This document shows positions 47,014 through 58,579 of a stretch of DNA of 64,000 nt, in pieces (within the stretch, counting starts at the first letter, position 1; the number at the start of each line of letters is the position of its first letter). Below the pieces are notes generated by a model. The model worked only from the letters and a program-made list of their open reading frames with translations. It did not search any database and had not been told where the DNA came from. Source of the DNA: Cornus controversa (taxonomy: Eukaryota; Streptophyta; Magnoliopsida; Cornales; Cornaceae); assembly GCA_026545225.1 (NCBI GenBank), contig CM048848.1:43576806-43640805 (forward strand), written 5' to 3'. The position numbers and the translations under genes are program-made.

Positions 47014-48874
47014 TAAAATACCCCCTACAATTTCATGCATGAGGTGGGCAGTTTCACACATAAAACATAAGAAATATCTACAACTGATAGCATACAAGCA
47101 TAGAATACAAGGACAAAAGAAAGAAATAATTATAAATGATGAAAAGAAAGTCTAACTGAAATAAATATTAATTTTAAATAAACAGAATACGAAATTTGAA
47201 TGATACAACTTGGAAGTCTCGTAACTCAAGGACCCCTTAACCAAAAATTATAAAAGTAAATACTTTATGAAAAGATCTAAGTCCCTACAACGAAGTCTAG
47301 TAAGGAATAGATGACTGTCATGCCCCATGAACTCCACGCTCTAACCTCGAGGTGGAAACTGGCTAGGACATGAAATATCAACAAAGTTGGTTAAACGCAC
47401 GAGCAAGTTCCCTCTACTACCACCCAGTAGAGGACCGATAAAATACCCTCTATATGAGGGACAATAAAATACATAGAAATATACGTATCATTTCCTCATT
47501 TACGCCTATCCCAAAATAGAAACCAACCGTACCGACCCATCCATTATTACACAAATTATATAACCTATTTTCTAAGTTCACTCCAAATCCAATCCTTACA
47601 TGCCCGAACACTTTATTAAATGTATACTCTATTGATATAAGGCAATCCTGACATGCCTGTCAATCCTGACATACCTCCCTTATTATTATTTAATACCTTA
47701 TTACGTATTTGGCAATCCTGACATGCCTCTCATATTAACATTGAATACCTTATTAGGTATTTGGATATCTTGACATGCCTGACAATCCTGACATGCCTCC
47801 CTTATTAACAATGAATACCTTATTAGGTATTTGGAAATCCTAACATGCCTCTCTATCCTGACATGCCTCCCTTATTAACATTGAATACCTTATTAGGTAT
47901 TTGGCAATCCTAACATGCCTGACAATCCTAACATGCCTCCCTTATGTCTTTTAAATAATAATTAAACATATTTAAAAGCATGCTAATTAATATCATGAAA
48001 ATTCTATCGCACATAAATTAATTAAATAAATAAAATAACATAACATAACATAACACGAAAGTAAACGAGTTTAACATACTCTCATACTGATTTAAATATC
48101 ACAGAATTAATCAAACACGTTTATGATGGCAAAGAAACAACTAAAGAAAATAAAAACTAATTAAAAAGAAAAAAAAACCAAACAACCAAGCCTTCATTGC
48201 AATTTAAACATCAAGTATATTTAAACCTAGCTCTAACCTAGGTTATTGTGCATATTCTGTCTTTAAAAATCTTATTTTATTTTTTACGAATTTTTTGAAA
48301 TTTTGTGGTAATTTAAAATATTTTTTCTAATTTTCTACATTTTAAAATGATTTAAAATTAAAATATATATATATTTAAATATTCTGAACTGGGGCCAAAC
48401 TAGGCCAGGTGGTTGGGCTAGGCGAGTGGGACCGGACTGTCCTTTTTTCGATCCCGGCTGGCCACCAGAGATGGCCCCATGCGCGCCACGCGCTGGTGCG
48501 CTTGGGCATTGCGCAGCGCTAGGGCTTCTTCTTCCCCAGCGCCCCTTTATTGTTTAGCGCGTAGCAACGCGCGTACCACCTTTTTCCTAATCAGTTTCCG
48601 GACACTTTCTGGCCCCGTTCACCTCCATTTTTACACAAAACTTCTCCTGTTGATCTAAGCTACCTATTGGTAAAAAGATCCCCTCCATCCGCGGCCTAAA
48701 TCAAAATAGCCCAAATTCAAGTTTTAGGATTCTTCAAATTCAAACTCGAAATTTCGTCAAATTACCTAACGATTTACAACCAAACTAACAAGGATTATTT
48801 AGGAGAGCAAGATAAACAATTTAATCGAAACAAAATCCTTCAAAAATAGCATTAACATTCATCACAAATTTCAT

Positions 48875-48924
<50 letters not shown>

Positions 48925-49643
48925 GCCTATATACTTATATATACACGTATTTACATATAAGAATTTACACCAAAATACTACCAAATTCACAGATTATTCA
49001 TGTAATCAAATAAAAGTCCCCTTAACATTCATATTCATACTAACACGTAATTATATACATGTATATACATATAATCAAACAATACAAATATTTATTTATG
49101 TTTACAAGTTCAAAGGGGAAGTGAAGAGATTGAACTTACCTTATGATTTTGAACAAAATCATCTTCTCCCTTTTCTGGCGTCTACCGTTCTCTTCTAGTC
49201 TGTGCGTATAAACTCTCTGTGCGTAGGAACTACTGAATCCTAATTTTATTTTCTCTTTATTATATTATTTTTCTTTTCTAAAATTACTAGAAAATTTTTT
49301 AAATAATATAAATAAATGTATTTAGCCCACCTATATATAAATATATATATAGCCCAACCCAATAATCTAGCCTAACCTGAAAATAATTAAAAATAAACAA
49401 AAGAAAATCCAACCCAAAATCCACATATTTTATTTAAAAGAAAAATTTACATTTAAAACAAATATTTCACAAATATTTAAAGTCAATCAACACTTAATAC
49501 CAATTAATCAACCATCAACATTAAACAAAATAAAAACAACAGGCATTTACAAAAATTTACTAAAATATTTAAAACACCACACAATTAACAATTTAAATAA
49601 TTAAAATTTTAAATTAAATATTCTCAAATTCCAAAGTATTACA
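47014..49643 (-). mobile_element. 5' LTR of the Tekay-type element
   Basis: Plus-strand start TAAAATACCCCC, end AAGTATTACA; 2630 bases. Array of about four ~51-base units at 47640-47945 and a TA run at 48870-48920. By eye about 10 % different from 36427-38998. Confidence 0.85.
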
Positions 49644-49648
49644 ATTGA

Positions 49649-51157
49649 TTTTTAAAACAAGACGTGGGGTCGGTTTTGAATAGACCTTTGTACTTCTGTT
49701 CTCTTTTTCTACGTGGCAAAAGCTTAGTCTTAGTTGACCGGCCAAATGTGTAATTTGGATGCAAACAGGGTGTTTAATGTTTTTTTTTATTTTTTATTTT
49801 TTATTTTTTAATTGTGTGTTTGATACGCAGTATTTGTCACAACAGCGGATATAGGGATAGTTCATAGCCATGTCGCTCAGCAGTGTACATATATTACCTA
49901 CGTTGCTCCTTGCTGGTTCTTTCCTAGCCACCTTCCCACTATGTCGAGAGAAGCTTCATAGCTAATGCGTCATCGGTAGAGGTGGCTAAGGAATTGATAC
50001 TTTGGGCCCAAAGAGATAAATAAATGAGATTATGCTGCTAACAAGAAAGGACAAGTGATCGAGTGGGACATTCGGTAGACTTTGCAAATTGATGTTTATA
50101 AGAAAAATATTTAGAATTATATATCAATCTCTATTTGTTAAATGACAAATTGAAAGGAAAAAAAGTAAATATTGTGAGATTGTAAACCATAAAAATAATC
50201 GTATATACTAAAATTTTTAATAGTCATTTACTAACAAATAACAAATTTTATGACTAATTTCTCTATAAGTCACTAAAAAAATAATATTGTTTTGTTAAAA
50301 CTTGTGAGATTTTGTTTAGTTAAAATCATTATTTTTTTTAATCTTTCATCTATGTAAAATAATATATCTTACCGAAGTGGAATCAAATTACTCAAAATCT
50401 TTTTCTAAACATTAAATTTTTGAAAAACTGAAACAATTCATTGTTGAAGGAAAATTGGTGCCCTAATTTTTTTTTCTTTACCTCTTCATTTTTTAGTTGT
50501 AACTGATCATTTTACCTTCTCAATTTTTTTCTTTCTCACATCAATTTTTCGTCTAATTATTTAATTTGCATTTTTCTCAATTTAATTTTTTTTTCTTGAA
50601 CAATTTTCTCAAGATATATACACTATAACTAATATTTTAAAAAATTATATTACTATTGGTTGCTAATAATTTTAACTTTTAATTACATAATGCAAATTTG
50701 GCTCCCCAAAGTAAATTTTCTCACTCCGCCCTGATTGTAGCAAAAGGTTATGAGTGCGCTGAACTATGATTTCTATCATTTTCTTTTCTTCTTTTTCTCA
50801 TAAAAAGAGATATATAAATGATAAAAAAAAAAGGGTTTTATTGCATTTATAAAATACATGATCGAGCACCACGAAAGAAAGGCAACTAAAAACCAACCAT
50901 AACCAAACTAGTTGCAAAAAAGTAGTCCTAACAAATATCAAATATACAAAACTGATACAAGCAATTCTTAATCGCATATATAGGCATCAATAAGAAAGGA
51001 TTTATAATCATCCAGCCACCGAAAGCATCACCAACACTTTATTTGCTAATTGCCAACAGACTAGTAACTATGTGTGTTGTTTGATAAATACTCTAACAAT
51101 TTCCAAGTAAATACGAACTCTCTCATGCTGAGTAGTATAGCTAGCTAGGCTTGATAT
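49649..51157. other. Intergenic region 3' of the third movement-protein-like gene
   Basis: From about 49820 to 50100 it matches the conserved block downstream of copy 1 (CCTTCCCACTATGTCGAGAG is shared). At 50827-50900 one copy of the GCATTGATGAAATACATGA-type repeat found twice near 15384-15541 is present. The stretch 50100-50750 is AT-rich with no gene seen. Confidence 0.6.
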
Positions 51158-51934
51158 TCAAGTCTCCGCTTCATCTGCGACTTCAATTGAATCCCATTCC
51201 ATGGTGTTGGCCACAGCAACATTATCCTTCAGTAGATTCGTCTGTATGAAAGTTGTGTTCCGGCTTGTGTGTGACACTTTTGAGTGTGAAGCACCAAGCC
51301 ATCTTGAGGTCATTACTTTGTAATAAACCCTATAAACAATAGCAACATCTTGTGAACCCTGACCCTCCTCATCAGACCCATGAGTTCTAACATACAGCTT
51401 AAAAGTATCAAGGGCATCCTTTAGCCACACTGAATAGTTTGGATAACAATTGAAATAAACTGGCCCATCACAGAGAGAAGACTCCATGGTGGCTAATAGA
51501 GAATCTTTGAACCTAAGAAATCGATCATCGCGAAGACAAACCAACACAGATGTATTCAAACCTTTTCTAGTTAAAGGCTTCACTCCTACTTGTACTAATC
51601 CCATATGGAGGTCCTCATACCATATCTTGTGCAATTTGATTGCGCGGCTTGCATGTAATTGAAACTCGACTTCGCATTCATTTGGGATTGAGACGGTCTT
51701 TTCTATGGTTTTGAACGCGTAGCCACATGAATCAAATTCAAAAATTCTTTTTTTGTGGAAAACATCACCAAAAAAAAAAGTTGCTTTCTTATGGAAAACA
51801 TCATAGAGGGGGATCTCTGGAGGTTTCCAATCCTGAAGAAGTTTTACTACCACATCTTGCTCTTCACCATTTTCTGCACTACTAGTTGTAGTGCCCCTTG
51901 GACATCTAAGGAGAGACCTAATCAAGTTTTCCAT
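51158..51934 (-). CDS. 30K-type movement-protein-like gene, copy 3 (looks whole)
   Basis: The 258-residue minus-strand frame is about 80 % identical by eye to copy 1. The core is strongly conserved: LHMGLVQVGVKPLTRKGLN, the LRDDR motif with the family's conserved Asp, SLLATMESSL, GPVYFNCYPNYSVWL and VAIVYRVYYKVMTSRW. The N-terminus (MENLIRSLLRCPRGTTTSS) and C-terminus (ANTMEWDSIEVADEAET) are nearly identical to copy 1. Differences cluster at about residues 40-115 and 215-235. It looks whole. Viral relatives move nucleic acid through plasmodesmata; whether this protein does so is unknown. The start is supported by the shared ATG and upstream sequence of all three loci. Confidence 0.7.
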   Translation of the reverse strand: MENLIRSLLRCPRGTTTSSAENGEEQDVVVKLLQDWKPPEIPLYDVFHKKATFFFGDVFHKKRIFEFDSCGYAFKTIEKTVSIPNECEVEFQLHASRAIKLHKIWYEDLHMGLVQVGVKPLTRKGLNTSVLVCLRDDRFLRFKDSLLATMESSLCDGPVYFNCYPNYSVWLKDALDTFKLYVRTHGSDEEGQGSQDVAIVYRVYYKVMTSRWLGASHSKVSHTSRNTTFIQTNLLKDNVAVANTMEWDSIEVADEAET

Positions 51935-52450
51935 TTTTATTTAACACTTCCAAATTATTAGCAAAAGTAATACATATACATACATAACATGCATAAAGGC
52001 ACAAACCAAACCCAAGACAAAATGAAAAACAAATAAAAAATACACTTACTAGCTTGCTTGAAGCCTTGAACTAAACCCAATTCTGTAACAATATAGTACT
52101 ACTATATATCAACGCTGCCCTGCCTACATACTGAATACTTAAATATGGGAAAATAATTTCTCCATATAAATAGGCAAACTTTCGGACTTCAAAAACGGAT
52201 TTCAGAGCTGTTGTAATAAAACTTAAGGTTGGTAAAGCAGCTTTAATTTGGAAAGCTTTCTTGCAGGCAAGATAGGTTGACTTCGAGTCTCAACAAGTCG
52301 TTGGGTGCATTACTGGGCACCTTCTAAAATTACATATTTATTCTCCCACCGACTTAAACTATGATGCAAAAATATAAAGGAGCATTAATGAACACTTTTA
52401 TTAGCGGACAAAATTTTTTGAATTTTTCTTTCTATTTTTCATCTTTACCC
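51935..52450 (-). promoter_or_regulatory. Upstream region of movement-protein-like copy 3
   Basis: Homologous to 16629-17110: the splice-donor-like GTAAGTG (donor GT at 52049-52048) is kept. The TATA-like run is altered (TATATAGTAG near 52105 on the minus strand), and TATTTATATGG occurs near 52180. The segment with AACTTTCGGACTTCAAAAAC (about 52180) is nearly unchanged in all copies. Confidence 0.4.
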
Positions 52451-53108
52451 TCCACTTATAAAGCACAAATACTTCACCAATAATGCCGTACCTATGTCGG
52501 GCACTCCTCGAACACGTGTCAGACATTTTATAAAAGTGTCATAACATATATTTTTTGGAACACTTCTTGTACGTACACTCATCGAACACATATCGGACAT
52601 TTCGTAACAGTAATGTATAGTCAAGTATTTCGAATAGAAATTATATTGTACACACAAATTTCATGTCCGAAAATCTAGGAACGAAAATCAGTAACAAATA
52701 AACAATTTTATTAATTTCAGAAAAATGAGTACAATTCTCTGTGGATCTTTACAAAAGAAAGATAAATTTCTCTTATTCGATCTCCTCGGTAATCCGACTT
52801 CAAGGGCTGCAAGAGCTTGATCTTGAATTTAATTGAAACTTTAGTGAAGAACGGCACGTGGATGATGTGCTTGTTGTTCTCTCATTTAGGGTTTAGATGC
52901 TTTGGAGTTTTGAATTTTAAGTGAAGACTTCTGTAGAGTTTCAGCTTTTTCTGAGAGTCTTCTGATCCTCCTTTCCCCCCACCTCTGGACCTTTATTTAT
53001 AAACTCACCGTAGTGGTAGATTTATAACTTTCTTTTCTTCTGATAATTATCCTATAATTATCTTTTGTGAAAATTATCCAATATATATATAATAATTATC
53101 TTTGTTGA

Positions 53109-53150
<42 letters not shown>

Positions 53151-53340
53151 TCTACTAAACCCATTTTCAAGTAGGTTTGGACTTTTTAAATAATTTAGAC
53201 CAGCCCATGTCTGATATTTAAATTATCTAACTCATTGTGCCACATTTTAAAGTGGACTAAACTGAAGATATATAAGTCCAAATTATATTTGGGGTCAATA
53301 AAAAAAATTATGTCTATAAATTACCCCCACTTCAAGTCTC
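52451..53340 (-). mobile_element. Possible LTR-like segment, minus orientation
   Basis: The minus strand has a purine-rich AAGTGGGGGTAA (about 53320-53330) that could be a polypurine tract, a TATA-like TTTATAAATAAAGG (near 53000), and AATAAAATTG (near 52710). That is the order of a U3-R-U5 layout. Nearby, 52490-52610 carries repeated GTGTCAGACATTT/CATATCGGACATTT words. Terminal repeats and target duplication were not found, so this is tentative. Confidence 0.35.
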
Positions 53341-53671
53341 ACGCTATATCAAACTTGTTACGTACTTAAAGTGAGACTTGAAGTATTTAAATTTCGTATA
53401 AAAAAAAAATTTCTTGCGAAAATTCAATTGTAAAGAGAATGTCTTCTTTGTCAACTAAAATTGAAGTCTTGAAAGTCTTATTGCAGATAAGATTTTTTTC
53501 CTTATCCAAATAGAATTGAAAACTTGAAGCTCCAGTTGCAAATAGGAGTTTTTTTTTCTTGTCCAAATTAAATTAGAATCTTGCTTATACTATTACAAAT
53601 AGGATTATTTTAATGTCGGATATATATATATATGTACATAACCCTTGCATCAATTTGCATATTTTAATTAA

Positions 53672-53852
53672 GGGAAATGTTAAACGTTATGAAATTTTAT
53701 CATGAATTGCCTTCATGAATGATGTGACAAGTGATAATATCATTGACATTCCGTGTATGGGAGGAATCCCACCAATACTAACTCACCATTTAATTGCCAC
53801 ATCATTCAAGATAAAAATTCATGAAATATTTTCATGACGTGTAGCATTGCTC
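53672..53852. mobile_element. MITE, 181 bp, with 8-bp target duplication
   Basis: Terminal inverted repeats of about 60 bases: the left end GGGAAATGTTAAACGTTATG matches the inverted right end GAGCAATGCTACACGTCATG, and inner parts ATGAATGATGTGRCAA also pair. Flanked by TTAATTAA on both sides (53664-53671 and 53853-53860). Eight bases fit a hAT-type MITE. TTAATTAA is itself a palindrome, so the exact duplication length is uncertain. Confidence 0.8.
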
Positions 53853-53860
53853 TTAATTAA

Positions 53861-55883
53861 TCAGCTTGAAATATAGAGTAAATACCGGAAGAAAGAAAGG
53901 CCAATAGTTGTAGTACTTAGAGCAAGTTCTTCCTTTTTTTTTTTCTCCTTTTCTTTTATTTTTTCTTTTTCGTTTCTCTTTCCATGCTTTAATGTCTCAA
54001 GCTCCTTTACCTTCTCCACTGTTTCTTCTATAGTATTATTAGATGTATATGTAACACTGACTTTTTCTCAATAGAAGTGCTGCCAATCAATTTCAGTGTA
54101 AGATGATTTGCACACAGTAGATAACTAAACTTTTTCTTCACTCTTTTTTTTTCTTCCTTTCTTTGTCTTTTTCCCTTTTCAACCGTCATACTTTCTTGAT
54201 TTACAAACTTTACATGCCTGTCGTATATGTTTTGTATATGGCATGGACCCTTGCTGGTTCGCATATATACATGCTGTCCCGCAACACCAATGGTTCGTAA
54301 TATATACATTCAAACATGTATATTAACTCTCTCACTTCTTGATTAAAACTGATGCATGTGCGTAACATTTGACGATTGCAAAAATTCTTTCTCTATACTT
54401 TTGTCTTCTGTCTTTCTCTCGCCATAGGTGCCGTCACCCTTTTTTTCTTTTTTCTTTTTCCTTTTCTTCTTTTTTTTCCTTTCTTCCACGCACCGACTTC
54501 TTTTTCCTTTCTTTTTTTTTTTTTCTTCATCTCTCCTTTTCTTTCACGCACAGGCTTCTTTTCTTCTTGAATAATGATAGAAAATCAAAGTGAAATTCCC
54601 GAATAAAGCACCGAATCTCATGTGGTCAAGTCATGTCAAGTTCTTTCACGTTATAAGTGATTACCCAGAAAACTAAAGAAAGAAAAAATAAACCCAAAAC
54701 ATTAAAGTTTCTTCGCTAAAGTTTCTCCCACGTAAGTGATTACCTAGAAACTAAAGAAATAAAAAATAAAAAAAAACTCTCTAATCATCTTATTTGTTGA
54801 AAAAGAAAAAAATCCTAGAAGAGTGAAGATAATCTGGAAAACTAAAGAAAGAGAAAAAAAATCATTTGCTCCATGTAGATGGAGTTAAAAAAAACCCTAC
54901 AAGATTAAAGGTATGATTTACATTTTTGCAATTTATTTTTTAACTTCAGTATATTGTCCTCTTCTTTTTTGTTGTGTTTGATTATAATATCAGAAACAAT
55001 CAATTCTTGTTTTCAAAGGCCCATCTTTTCTGCATAGCAGTGCTTGTTACACGTCATATGAATATTAGAAATATTTAAAGTTGTGATATTGTCTAGCTAT
55101 GTACGTAATACTTTTATATTATTTCCTGCTAAGAGTCTTATCTTTCTCACCTATACCAGTCATGTATATATGAGATCTTTTTCATTATTATTATTAGCAT
55201 AAATCATATTTTTCAATTTTATAATTGTATGTTACACCGATATTACCCCGAAGGCTAGGCCAATAAAACAACTCATGCTTGAATTCATCCACAAACACAA
55301 CTATATATATATCACCGTCAACAACTATCAAAATTGACCCACCAGTTCAGCTACACTTCATAGAGCAACAATTTCCAACTTGCATAAAATTGAAACCAAG
55401 CAAACCATAAAATTCAGGTTAAGCAACTTGTCGGATTTTTGCATCTAATCTCGTAGAAACTCCATTTTCCCCTGTATATAAAAGCATAAATTTCACAAAC
55501 AAACCAGGCTCGAATCATATCTAACTGAAGCAGAAAATTCTATAAAATAAAAAATAAAATAAAATAAAACTCCATATACATTAACTGTTTTAATTCATAT
55601 TCATCACAAATCTGTGGCAGGAACTCCACAACACTTTTACAAGTTAGCAATATCGTCAATTCCATCAGATGAAGATTACAAACTAGATAACACTAAAAAC
55701 AAATAAGGACAAAATTTTCATAAGCAACCATAAATTCATTTCAAACATGTGTACCTTGCTAAGTTGGTTCTAATCTCATTGCCTACAAAATCAATTTCGA
55801 ATTTTAGACATGATAAACTCCAGAAAACATTAACCAAAATCACGAAGCTATTCTGTTTAGCATATATAAACAACAGAGTTTGT
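53861..55883. other. Intergenic, low-complexity pyrimidine and purine tracts
   Basis: T/C-rich runs at 53930-53980, 54130-54180 and 54430-54570, and A-rich repeats of AACTAAAGAAA-type at 54660-54880. The open frames here (for example 54369-54593 and 54028-54309) are low-complexity artefacts. From about 55550 to 55883 the minus strand may be the 3' untranslated tail of the p14 pseudogene. Confidence 0.6.
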
Positions 55884-56123
55884 TCATTCATCTTTTGTGG
55901 AAACTCCGTACTTCTCCTAGAGCTTGGTGATCTCCTCTTCCTTCTTCTTCTAGTCGAACTTCTTGCTTATCTTGGCCAGTTGGTAGTAGAGAACGATGAG
56001 GTACCTCTTAGCGACATTGAAGCCAGAGAGGTGGTCGACGGCAATCTTGGCGTCATAGATGTCCTCGTAGATGACGAAGGCAATGACTTGAGTGTACTTG
56101 CTATCAATTCGTGTTGTCGCCAT
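55884..56123 (-). pseudogene. SF3b p14 (SF3B6-like) splicing-factor pseudogene
   Basis: Read on the minus strand, the 80-codon frame matches the RRM second half and tail of the SF3b 14-kDa subunit, which contacts the branch point in U2 snRNP. Strings are [49 protein letters not shown] and EKYGVSTKDE. The first residues (MATT) look like the normal start but are followed at once by the RRM second half, so the first part of the RRM (about 45 codons) is missing. Two in-frame stops (codons 58 and 69) stand where family members have Gln; both fit CAG to TAG. The upstream AAACCCTAG-containing leader looks like a genuine 5' UTR. No intron is seen, so a retrocopy is possible, but no poly-A tail or flanking duplication was found. 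Plus-strand frames over it are shadows. Confidence 0.85.
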
Positions 56124-56199
56124 CTTTCTATGAATTTTAATTTTGATCTGATGGATGAATTAGAATCAGAAACTAGGGTTTAAGTTAAGGTCAATATTA

Positions 56200-57095
56200 G
56201 AAGATCGACTTCGTGAATCGTGATCTAAAGCATTTTTTTTCTTTTTATGTGAGCTGAAAAAATACTTATTCTAACATGTTTTAATAACTGACGTGGCTTG
56301 ACATGTCAGATTCAATACCTCATTTTACCTTCGGTTTCTCTATCACTACTCTTATGAATATTTGATATTATATGTATAGCATTTTTATAATTTATAAGTT
56401 AATTTTTTAATTAATATATTTTAAGTGCTTATCGTTTCATTTTAATAAAATTTATGCGGGTATGAAATTTTATCGCATTTGAATGTTTGGTTACAACGTT
56501 TCAAAATTTTGGAAATATCAGAACGAACTTTGAAAAAAGTGTTGTGTAAGCAAAAAGTTTTATGGTAAGTGATTCTTTTTCTATAAATATATATAATGTA
56601 TATAACAAATAAGAATAAAAAAAATGAGTCCCGTAAGGTGGTTGATTATTAAGTTGCCATCAAGTGTCAAAATATAAATTTTACAAGTGATGCTTTACTA
56701 AATGAACAGTGTCTGAGAAAATATTAATGATATGGAATTAATCAAGCTCCCGTGTGAGATGGAATTAATCATGCTCCCATGTGAGAGTTTCAGGTTGTTT
56801 TCTGGGCTTGTCAGAAAGAGTATTGGCATTATAGGTTTTGCATATTCGTGTTGCGTCAATTTACAAATATTTTGCTAAACATATTAATTTAAACACAATT
56901 CGTTTAAGAAATTTTGACACGAACACAATCGGTTTATTAAATGAGTTACACCGATTGACCTGTTTAGCCTATTTAACTTATATAGGTCATATAACTCATT
57001 TATTAACTTTAAGTATAAAATATAAATATGTTGTAAAAATTGAGATAATAAATGACTAAATTCATGGAAAAAAGAATAATTAGAACAATACAATT

Positions 57096-57133
<38 letters not shown>

Positions 57134-57192
57134 TATCCATTTTGAAATAATAAAAATGTTCATAGTGATTGGGTTAAAACTCTTCCATACTG
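56200..57192. other. AT-rich intergenic region
   Basis: No gene is supported. GATGGAATTAATCA[T/A]GCTCCC[A/G]TGTGAGA occurs twice in tandem near 56725-56785. A (TA)n run lies at 57098-57131. The overlapping open frames at 56838-57093 on both strands show no recognisable family. Confidence 0.6.
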
Positions 57193-57294
57193 AGGCTAGT
57201 TCAAGACTCCAAGGCCCCTCCAGTGCATCCTAAAGTTCCTCCACCGAACTGCACTACAAGGCTACTTCAGGACTCCATTTACTAGCCTCACAGG
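57193..57294 (+). repeat. ~66-bp local repeat, second copy split by the hAT element
   Basis: The unit 57193-57258 (AGGCTAGTTCAAGACTCC, then CCCCTCCAGTGCATCC) is followed by a second copy starting at 57259. The second copy stops at the hAT insertion and resumes after it at 61141-61195 (CCCCTCCGGTGCGTCATAAA). Confidence 0.75.
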
Positions 57295-58380
57295 CAGGCA
57301 CGGACTTATGTAGGGGCGAGTGGGGGTGGATGCCCCCACTGACTTTTTTATTTTTAGTAGTATATATTTATATTTTAATAAAAAAATCAAAGATGGCCCC
57401 CACTAAAAAAAAACCCTATGGCCCCCAAACTTTTAATTTCTAAACTCTGTCTCTCGCAGTCTCGCACAAACTCTCTTTCTCTCGCATCGCTGCACAGTCG
57501 TGGGCAGGACCACATGGTCGACATCTACAGACTACAACAAAGAGTCAAAGCTTCAATAAAATCTCTCAATATTGCTAGATCCAACAACACCAATTGAAAA
57601 TTTCCTTCAAGGTGTGTCTCTATACTTTAGGGTTTGTATCATTTGATTTTGTAGATCTAACCTAGGGTTATATCATTTGATTTTGTATATCTATTTGTGA
57701 GGAATTTTGATGAAAACACCATAGATCTTCTTTTGCTCACCTCTTATATTAATTTTCTTCCTTGATCCTTCTATTTCATTTCTATTAATACATTCAAAAC
57801 ATAAATATATATATATATATATATAGAAAGAAAAATCAGAAAAACTTCACTATATTCCCTAGAACACAGTCATTTGATTCCAATAAAAGGAAGGGTATAT
57901 ATTCAAATAAATACTGAATTTTGAGCCTTTGACCCCCAAAATCTTGAAAACAATAATCTTAATTAGCCAACCTAAATATACAAAAAAATAATTATAAAAC
58001 AAGATTTACACAATTTCCACCTTCAAACTGTACTATTGTACGGATGAGTCATCTTTTAAAGCTCATCAAATAAATCAAACAAATCCTTAGCAGAAAAGTA
58101 AAATGTACCAAAACAAAACAAAAACAAAAAAAAAAATCAGGTTGATCTGACCAATTTGCTTATTCTTTCATTTATAATAGGTCTACAAACTACAGTTTTT
58201 AGTTATTCATAGCAATTTGGATCAATTGGAAGTGTTGTCGAAAAATCTCTCGGTGGAAATCAAATGACTAAGGGTAAACTGACTCAACCTATTTATTATT
58301 GTTCTTCTAGATTTATTTCTTTAAATTTTTTCTAATAACATTGAAGCAATTTCAAAATATGCAATTTATGTTTTTTTTTA

Positions 58381-58490
58381 ATTTTTTGCCTTATGCACAA
58401 TGCACAGACACACATTATTTTTTATGCACAATGCACAGGCGCGCATTGTTTTTACCTTATACACAATGCACAGGCGCACAATTATGCTAA
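58381..58490. repeat. Three ~40-bp repeats of CACAATGCACAGGCGC inside the hAT element
   Basis: CACAATGCACAG followed by ACACACATTATT, GCGCGCATTGTT and GCGCACAATTAT recur at a spacing of about 40-43 bases, upstream of the transposase frame. Subterminal repeats of this kind can bind transposase; that role is inference. Confidence 0.6.
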
Positions 58491-58579
58491 ATATTGTCTA
58501 ATATCACATCCACTGGTGCACAAAACGCTATAATATTGAATATGTTAATTTAAAATGTGATTAGCTAATTATATAAACT

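Larger units (their letters stand above)
36427..49643 (-). mobile_element. Tekay-type (Ty3/gypsy chromovirus) element, both LTRs, broken
   Basis: Two LTRs (36427-38998 and 47014-49643) enclose gag-pol on the minus strand. A 5-bp target duplication ATTGG/ATTGA (36422-36426 and 49644-49648) has one mismatch. The primer-binding site is of the tRNA-iMet type. An integrase-linked chromodomain at the pol end places it with plant chromoviruses, Tekay/Del lineage. The LTRs differ at roughly 10 % by eye; at the commonly used plant LTR rate that suggests an insertion some four million years old. Pol is interrupted by an Athila-type segment (40830-about 45290). It is broken in several places. Confidence 0.85.

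Noticed and set aside
54028-54593. Phe/Ser-rich open frames, two overlapping on the plus strand
   Set aside because: T/C-rich low-complexity DNA; no protein family and no conserved start.
55749-56183. 144-residue plus-strand frame
   Set aside because: It is antisense to the SF3b p14 pseudogene, whose minus-strand frame matches a known protein.
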